From positions 74,555,176-74,619,175 of the forward strand of contig CM049316.1 of NCBI GenBank assembly GCA_026874595.1: DNA of 64,000 nt. Direction: 5' to 3'. How positions within the stretch are numbered: position 1 is the stretch's first letter; every line of letters begins with the position of its first letter. Both the position numbers and the translations under genes were made by a program. A model generated the notes under the pieces. It was not told the origin of the DNA, searched no databases, and saw only the letters and a program-made list of their open reading frames with translations. Positions 56,570-64,000 of this stretch are shown here, piece after piece. This DNA comes from Sipunculus nudus (lineage: Eukaryota > Annelida > Sipuncula > Golfingiida > Sipunculidae).

Positions 56570-57325
56570 ACACTAGGCCACGATTATGCCGATCCCATGC
56601 GAACAAATTAAGGATCGTATTTTTTCAATTTTCTACGCTTTACTACTCTTTTACGGTGACATATAATGCTTAATATAATTCGTCTTGTTAGGATCCTGGG
56701 CAAGATTTGCCATGATCTAATAACGGACCCGTTACCATTCTAAGATCGGTTGTGATTCTATGACTATCCGTTGCGATCTTTTACGACCATCACGATTTGG
56801 ATCTCCGATCTCTTACACTCGCTCAGATTCTCTTCCGTTCATAAAGTTCAATTATCTTTAGTTGCCTTCTGTTAAGGTAAAGGAGGGCGATTGAACACGA
56901 TTGGGACAAGATCCGTATAAAAAACTAGGTAGATTTTGCATTTCATCAATCTGTCCAGTCACTTCACAGAGGAAACATAGATGTTTTACAACGCTGTATT
57001 ACGATTAGCCCGCCAAGCTCCATTGCGTTTTTTCACGCTCCTCCACGTTCTACCATGCTCTAACACGATCTGCTAAGATGCCTAGGATTTACTATGTTCT
57101 GAAACGATTTTTAAACATTTGGCATGATTGTGGAAAATTTTAAAGCAGGTTTAAAATCTTGGCACAATAATAAAGATGTTTTAAGATCATATAGATCCCA
57201 CACGACCACCAAGATTTTTATCTACCTCCTGTGACGCTCTATAATATGAGATGCGATCATAACACGATTTTAAAATAACCAAATCGTGGAAAGCTTTGTC
57301 TTGTTTGAACCCAACCTTGAGTGTG
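56570..57325. mobile_element. Inverted-end element filled with ACGATC-type short repeats
   Basis: Left end AGCTGGGTTTACAC...CCACGATTA and right end AAATCGTGG...GTTTGAACCCAACCT are imperfectly inverted. The interior repeats CTACGATCTT, CACGATT, CCACGTTCTAC and similar 10-12-mers. Reminiscent of the element at 58846, whose ends also read GTTTACAC.GTGCGATT. Confidence 0.5.
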
Positions 57326-58845
57326 TGTGAAATAGGGCGGAATTTGGGTGTTAAGGTGCTACAAATGTATTCCTTTATGAGTCCATTTATCTCACTGCAT
57401 TGGTTTTACCAGTTTTATTTCATTCAATTAAGTGAATTACTTTGAGGTCATATTATGCAGGTCTATGATGGGAATTTCTCAGAATTTATAATTTAAAAGT
57501 TACCTTCAAGTTATTGATTTAATATGTATTACATATTTAATAAGTTACTAGAATTTAACTTTTTAAATAATAAAAGAATCAGTTTTAAGACAGCTATTCA
57601 ATTTAGATCTCTGGACTTCATTGTAATTTTAGTTAAAATTTTCATCTCGTTTCACGGGGCATTCCTGTCCACCTACAATAACATAGATAGTACTTATTTT
57701 ACACAAAGGAAATCAAGAATAAACACAGTTAATAACAGTAGCAACTACGTAAAGTCTATAAGTGTTTAGAAAATAGGATTATGTCAGAATTCAATTGGTT
57801 ATAGGCTTTTCACAATACTGTAGGGAGAGGCAAAGTTCTTTATCAGAGACGTGAAGGGTTTCTAAATCGAGGTGCAAAACTGGTCCTACCGATTCAGCTC
57901 TAGAAACATCAAGACAAACCCGATATTTTCAATTGATAGTTTTATTGATGGCGCCATAGCTGTTATATGTACAGACTGATCACCAAGAAAGAAAGAAAGA
58001 ATGTGTTGCTACATAGCATACACCAACGTAACAGTAAAGGTATATAATTCATTGTAGAAAACATTTGCCTGACATTTACTTACGTAACCATTTTGTATCA
58101 ATCGATTAATTCTCGCTTTACTTTAAATTTAATATTTTTTTATTATAATTATTTTATGTTTGTGTCATAAAAGCTGCACGTCTAGCCATTATAATCATGT
58201 GTTGAACGTCTCTTGACTTTACAGCCAGCAAAATGGGTATGTAATACCTTATTATTAAATTTATTATTCCCGATGCAAAACTGTGTTGTTGTTGTGTGTG
58301 TGGATGCGTGCGTTTGAAAAAGAACATGTGCATGAATGCATGACTGTTTCAGGGAATATGCAGATATAGCATTGAAATAAGATACAAGCAGCTTCCCGGT
58401 TATTCCATTGGAGAATATGATCCTACGAGCAATAATTAGCTGAATCTTTTACTTTAATAAAAGAATAGTTTTTTATGCTTTTATGTCGTATGGGCCTCGG
58501 CATGAACTCGACTGAACTATCGAGTCACTTGTTTCTTCTAAAAACGAACCTCTTCGTATAAGGATCTGTTGGACGGTCGGGAATACTTGTATCAGCTGTG
58601 AAACCTTAAAATGAAAATGAGTTACATTTCAAATGAACACTTTTTGTTTACATTTTGCACGCGCATGTTCTGAACATATTACTTATTCTGTGAAGTACCT
58701 ACCGCAAAACGCCCATGCTTATGTAATTTGCCTTTAAACACTTCTTAGCAAACGTATTTGAACAGACTATATTGCCTTTTTCACATGCAATATGAATTCC
58801 TTCTCCGTTGGTGTATTTAGAAGCCCTGGTGCATTATCGAACTTA
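57326..58845. other. No gene recognised
   Basis: A+T-rich; short frames only. Confidence 0.4.
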
Positions 58846-59219
58846 ATGCCAGTTTACACAGTGCGATTTTTCCTTACGACTGTCGCATGCGACCATCGTA
58901 TGCTACAAAATCGCACCGTGTAAACTGACTGTACACGATTTTCAGTCGCGTGCGACTCGCTTGCGATGTAGTATTCTTATCGTAACTGATCTATTTCATG
59001 CGTTTTTTTTTTAATGTGATTTCGGCAAGCGAACAAATAGAAAAGTGAATATAGGTCACGTGCTTATTCCTCACACTAACTTTAAAGTTCCCTGTGCCAC
59101 AGAGTGATGAAGTAGCATGAGACACAGATCGCACCGTGTCAACCGAGAGTTGGATCCGACACAAAATTGTATGCGATATCGCATGCGATGTTGAAAAATC
59201 GCACCGTGTAAACTGTCAT
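58846..59219. mobile_element. PIF/Harbinger-like MITE with TTA target duplication
   Basis: TTA lies at 58843-58845 and at 59220-59222. Termini ATGCCAGTTTACACAGTGCG and CGCACCGTGTAAACTGTCAT are inverted with two mismatches. The interior has many TCGCATGCGA-type palindromes. 374 bp. Confidence 0.75.
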
Positions 59220-59293
59220 TTAGAATTCAATGACCACAAACATTAACCAGCCGAGTCGTACTCTGGTGAATCCGATTCTGCACAGTGTGCTAT

Positions 59294-59807
59294 CACAGGC
59301 GCTTGAATTGCTATTGGTGTTTAATTTATTCCTTTTCTTGGTCATTTCCTTATAACTATTGTTTATCTGACATTTTCCTGGCGTTTTTTTCTCACTGTAT
59401 GGTTTATCTCTTCATTATTTACTTAATATTTGAGATAGGCTGGCAAGAAGCACCCGTTGTTAGACCCGACAGCTAGGCATAGCAACCGAGGACGCACTTT
59501 CTGATTGGCTGGTATGTCTACTACTGGAGTCATGAGATGGTGACACCGCTGACGTAACAATGGCTCAGCCAATCACGCATGTACTCCTAATTTAGCCTGA
59601 AACCGATGTGCCATGGCTGTCGGCTCTGACAATTAACGGGGGCATCTTGCCAGCCGCTCTCAAATATTAAGTAAATAATAAAGAGATGGACCATATAGTG
59701 CGAAAAACGCGGGGAAAATGCCAGATAAGTAATAGTTATAAGGAAATGAACCAGAAAGGGAACAAATTAAACCGATATCTATACTAATAGCAATTCAAGC
59801 GCCTGTG
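59294..59807. mobile_element. Complete 514-bp foldback element with long inverted arms
   Basis: Starts CACAGGCGCTTGAATTGCTA and ends with its reverse complement; the arms run about 190 bp (to GTTAGACCCGACAGC / GCTGTCGGCTCTGACAA). The 7-bp direct repeat GTGCTAT flanks it (59287-59293 and 59808-59814). Long arms with a 7-9-bp duplication suggest a Mutator- or hAT-type foldback. The loop of about 130 bp has no frame of interest. Confidence 0.85.
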
Positions 59808-59814
59808 GTGCTAT

Positions 59815-60812
59815 CGAATGTATTAAGTAATTCAGCGCTAGTTAGTGTTCTTACCTGTAATAGAAATCATTATTCGATCTATTTTTGTTTTGTTATTATC
59901 ACTTGGAACTCGTTTGAGTATGGTTGTTGTTATTTTACTTTGCCCTCATCTTTGCTATTGTGCAATTCAGACATGTTCTGGAATAAACTTCAGTAACCTG
60001 AGTTACCTTGTTTGAACACCAGACGTCGCTGTTACATTAACGTAACTAACATATAAAATATTAATATTAAGTTTGATGAAAAATGTTAAAAAAAAGTGCT
60101 ACATTCTGTCATATTCTAATAACTTGGATTCTTGTTGCCACAGGCTACCATGTATATTTATAAGCTGAATGCACATAATTGAAAACGGACATCTTGGTAA
60201 AGATATTCTTGCTTCTGGTATTATGTAAAATTTGTAATATTGTAAAAAAAAAAATGGAATATGGTGATTATCTCTATAAACACTACCGCGGGTATATAAA
60301 TATTGGATTGCTTCGAAAATGCTTCAAGCGTTAAAACAAGGACCAATTAGAGAAAATTTAATATTATATGGTAAGACCTGGTTGTTAATTGAATTCTACT
60401 GTGGTCCTAAGGATGTAGGTGCCCTTCACTGCCACCTGCAGATAGGATGTCAACATCATTTACCAACAAGCCAGCGGCAAAGGAAAAACCTGGCTGACAG
60501 CTTACTTAACTAATTAAGGCTGTAATTTGTCTGGCTGCACACTGAGGATGGTTGAATGTCAAGATGAACTAGCGAGGAATTTTCATTGAATTTTGCTTGT
60601 ATCAGTGAGCACATCATCTTATATAAAACGTGGCCCAAAAGGCTGTCTCAACTTCCAGCTGTAGGAATTAATCCGTTCCGCAAACAAGATATTAACAGGT
60701 TTGCTGTATAATGAGCATGTTTGATTCAAGAAATTGTTCTGTATTCTTGTCTTTGTCCTTTGCCGGCATTACAGTATCTTATTGCATACATACATATATT
60801 ACATATATTACA

Positions 60813-60858
<46 letters not shown>

Positions 60859-62985
60859 GAAGTTTTGCTTTAAACTTCGATATTCATTTTACAACTTTAA
60901 AACTATAAACAAGAAAAAAGTTCTCTTATTAATCATTTGTTCGGGGTGCATTATCTTCAGTTCCTTAGTTATTCTATGATAGATTGAGAAATAACTTCAG
61001 TGAGATAGAAATTTCGTTATTTTTCTACGTATAAATATTTACCTGCAGATGAGTATTCTTAAATCAAACTTGATGTAAACATGACTAATGTTCTCACTTT
61101 TAATATTACTTTCGTAAACTAATTTTCTTAGCAAATTTATAATGTTTGGATAATTTTCCCACGGACAAAGTCGGTTGGGGTCCTGGGGGGGGGGGCATTA
61201 CCAATTAAGGCAGCCCCTTGATATTTATTAATTATATATATATTTATTTTACATTGACATATAATTAGTATATTATAACTTATCTAGGCGGCCATCTCCA
61301 TGGCTCAGGTGATGGCATTCGGAAGTGTCTGGAGGTGAAGGAAACCGGAGAACCCGGATAAAACCCTGAACGGGCCACTACAACACACACATATTCAATA
61401 TTCACAGTCATATATATGACTGTGTGAATATATAATACTTTGAAAATTGAATACTTTAATAAATAATAATATTTGCTCCTAAAGGTGTACTTCAGACAAA
61501 GTAGATTTAGAAATCATATATAAAGTTGTATGTATTTCATAGGATCTTGTTCACTAATTTTGCAAAAGTTGGTTGTGCGGTTAAATCCGTTTTAATGTTG
61601 TTTGGATAGTTTCATTTTGTAGAAACGGCGTTTCCTTGTGATTACAGCTAAGTGTGAAAATTGTTATAAACTTCACCAAGGCGTCTGTGATTTCAATTGA
61701 ATATGGATGATTCGATAAGATTTTATTTGTATCTTAATAACAACATGCAATGCTCCTCTTTGGAATAAAAGAGCTACAGCCTCCGTTATCGGGTGTGTTT
61801 TGTCTGGCTTTATATATGAAGTCGTTCACCGGAATAGCAATCACGCATGTCTCAAGGTACACATTGCGTCTTGTGAGATATTGCAAAAGCCAATAAGATT
61901 TTACAATACAGGGATCTTCTGTTGATTAAACAGAACTGGGTCAGTAGTTTTGACACACCTACCAGTCGTTGGTAGTGACCTATTGCCAGCCACGTGTTAC
62001 GGCTGATGATGGATTTCCAAATTAAGGGAAATGGCTTTTAAATCAAAACTTTATTTTGTGACTGATCATAATTCTGTCACCGTTTCTGGTTTATGGATAT
62101 CCATAGGACCATCGAATTCAAATTACATTATTAAGATGTTGAAATTACGACTAGCACTAGAAAATACTGGCCGACGTTCCATTAAATGTGTCAGTGTGTT
62201 TCTGTGCGTGTGGAGGTAGAAGGCCTCAAGAGCTCCGAGATCTGTTGCCCTTAATTGATTACTCCACGAGCAAAGCTTGTGCTATGTTATCTATGTATTT
62301 TATAATACGGAACCTAATATTAACAGATCACGTATGCGTGGCGAACATAAACTCTCATGGAGATAAAAAAAATCAGATTCTGTAACACTAGGCAGCGTGA
62401 AATGTCTAGGGGAATGAATAAAGAAGTCAATTTTTTTGTTGTTAAAAAATAACTATAATTTATTCTTAAATCAACCCTACCATTTCAATACACTAAATCA
62501 ATACAATTACACAGTACAACAACAGTATAATAGCAAATCAATATAATCACACAGCATAATAAACAAAGTGTACAGTACCTGGATACCACCACTGTCAAAG
62601 CGACAAGTCCTTTAGAATGTATATATCAGATGAACAGTTCACACAAATCTTCTTAGAGAATAACAGTCCAATGTAATCACAAAATCAATTTACTGTAATC
62701 CAAAGTGAAATCCTGGCAGTGATCCGAAAGCAAACTGAAGACTATATAAAATCCGTCACAAATTAAGAAGAAAAGCTATAATTGCTGCACTTTTCGGAAA
62801 AGGTCCACAACTGACTTACACGCTTCTGTGTCGGCTGGAATATTTCTCTCGTCTCTCCCGGCTCTAAAACACAGCCCCTTTTTTATAACTTTCACCTCAA
62901 GCCGAGAACTTTCCATTTCTCGAACAATCCAAAGAACCTAGCATGATAAACAGTACACACGCGTTACAGGACACATCTAGAACAA
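59815..62985. other. No gene recognised
   Basis: (TA)n at 60820-60855, G11 at 61184-61194, a hairpin ATTCACAGTCATATATATGA + CTGTGTGAAT at 61398-61427. 61290-61390 has a G+C-richer stretch with CCGGAGAACCCGGATAAAAC, probably a repeat. Confidence 0.4.
60820..60855. repeat. (TA)n microsatellite
   Basis: About 17 TA units. Confidence 0.9.
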
Positions 62986-62989
62986 CATC

Positions 62990-63175
62990 GCTGTGTTTCT
63001 ACATATTAGGGTTCACACGCGGGCCGGCCCGGCTCGGCCAGACGATAAAACTCCAGACTAGCATGGCCGCTGTTAACACGTCAGACCCCACGCGTAGGCC
63101 GGGCTATGCCGTCATGGCAACGGCCAATGCTAGCGCTGCACATACACATACAATAACAGAGACATCTGTAACACT
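62990..63175. promoter_or_regulatory. CpG-rich patch, possible promoter of an unseen gene
   Basis: Short stretch with many CG dinucleotides (CACGCGGGCCGGCCCGGCTCG, GTCATGGCAACGGCC), unlike the A+T-rich flanks. GTCATGGCAAC resembles half of an RFX X-box. No first exon or direction can be fixed. The 79-codon + frame here is low-information. Confidence 0.25.
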
Positions 63176-64000
63176 ACATTGACACTTTTTTGTTTTATGA
63201 CAGGCTCCAGGGAGGTATTTTAATATCGATTATCTGTCCTGTTCGCCGATCGATCATAAACAATGTCAATATTTTTTATAAAAAGAGTATAAAAACTATC
63301 TAAACACCTGAAGCAACGCAGCAATGGGTGAGCAATGGATTTTTTTTATAAAGGCTAATTATCTGTTAATTCATTACACCGGCCTTAATATGTTATTCAC
63401 ACATTCACATTTTACTTCTTGAAATAGATTTGTCGATGTTAACTTAATATCATTGTAAAAGCAGTAAAAGTCTTAAATTAGTAGAAAACCAGCATATGCC
63501 ATAAGTAGACATAAAGCGAAGAACATAAATTTAAGCCATGCCATTTTTATGGTAATGAAGAGAGGGCAAATAAAAATTATACAAATACATGCATGGGTTC
63601 AGTCGGCTTTTTAAGAAACGAGGCCCATATTCAGTGGTACTTTATAACGAAAATTGGTTTATCTATTGGTACTCAGGAGTTCGTGCGTTCCTTGTTAAAA
63701 ACGTAACAAAAGAAAGAACAAAAGAAAGTGGAGATAATGTAGTCCCTTTGTCTATGATTGCCAGTCCAAAGAAGACATTCAAGGTCAAGTTGATTTGTGA
63801 AAAAAACTACCGTTTTTTTCCTAAGAGGTTAAAGTATTTGGGTACTTACGAGTTCATAAGTGGTTACTGTTGGACTTATTGTTTTCGTCTATATTAAACA
63901 TTTATGATCTGTGGCTAAATTGTAAAAAGATAAGGCAAAAAATAAAACGTGGCATACTTCTCTTAATGGATTTTGTTAACCTTAAATAAATAATAACCAA
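63176..64000. other. Window end, no gene recognised
   Basis: A 102-codon + frame at 63589-63897 lacks any family signature; left uncalled. Confidence 0.4.

Noticed and set aside
63589-63897. 102-codon plus-strand frame
   Set aside because: No family signature; likely chance in a gene-poor region.

Overview
This is an animal nuclear genome window: introns with GT/AG boundaries, A+T-rich DNA with many microsatellites, and dense non-autonomous transposons. The two protein genes are animal orthologues. The repeat landscape (rolling-circle elements with central tandem repeats, poly-G tracts at element ends, a GACG-rich repeat family) suggests a bivalve mollusc. That taxonomic call is inference from repeat style, not proof.

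Layout. 61-2201 (+) holds the last two coding exons of a rhophilin gene (PDZ domain plus a lysine-rich tail); its intron carries a rolling-circle element. 2202-10076 is the spacer between convergent genes. 10077-28720 (-) is a complete RNMT gene (mRNA cap guanine-N7 methyltransferase), reconstructed as 10 coding exons and 397 residues. Its last intron, about 7 kb, is packed with repeats, including a 1.7 kb rolling-circle element with a 180-bp tandem array whose exact ends are shown by a paralogous empty site. One 5' splice site lies inside a 31-bp minisatellite. About 30.2-32.5 kb is a possible RNMT upstream region, partly duplicated, bounded by inverted repeats and interrupted by a small TIR element.

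33-64 kb contains no gene I can recognise. It holds a tRNA-derived SINE family, a 470-bp tandem duplication, a hAT-like element, Harbinger-like MITEs, a 514-bp foldback element with a second half-copy, poly-G tracts and several microsatellites. A CpG-rich patch near 63 kb could be the promoter of a gene outside the window.

Functionally, the two genes are neighbours without an evident shared pathway: rhophilin is a Rho-GTP effector/scaffold, RNMT completes the mRNA 5' cap in the nucleus. The main story is the mobile-element landscape: shared termini on different interiors, element insertions dated by internal duplications, and repeats encroaching on splice and promoter sequence. No rRNA, tRNA, CRISPR or viral gene was recognised.
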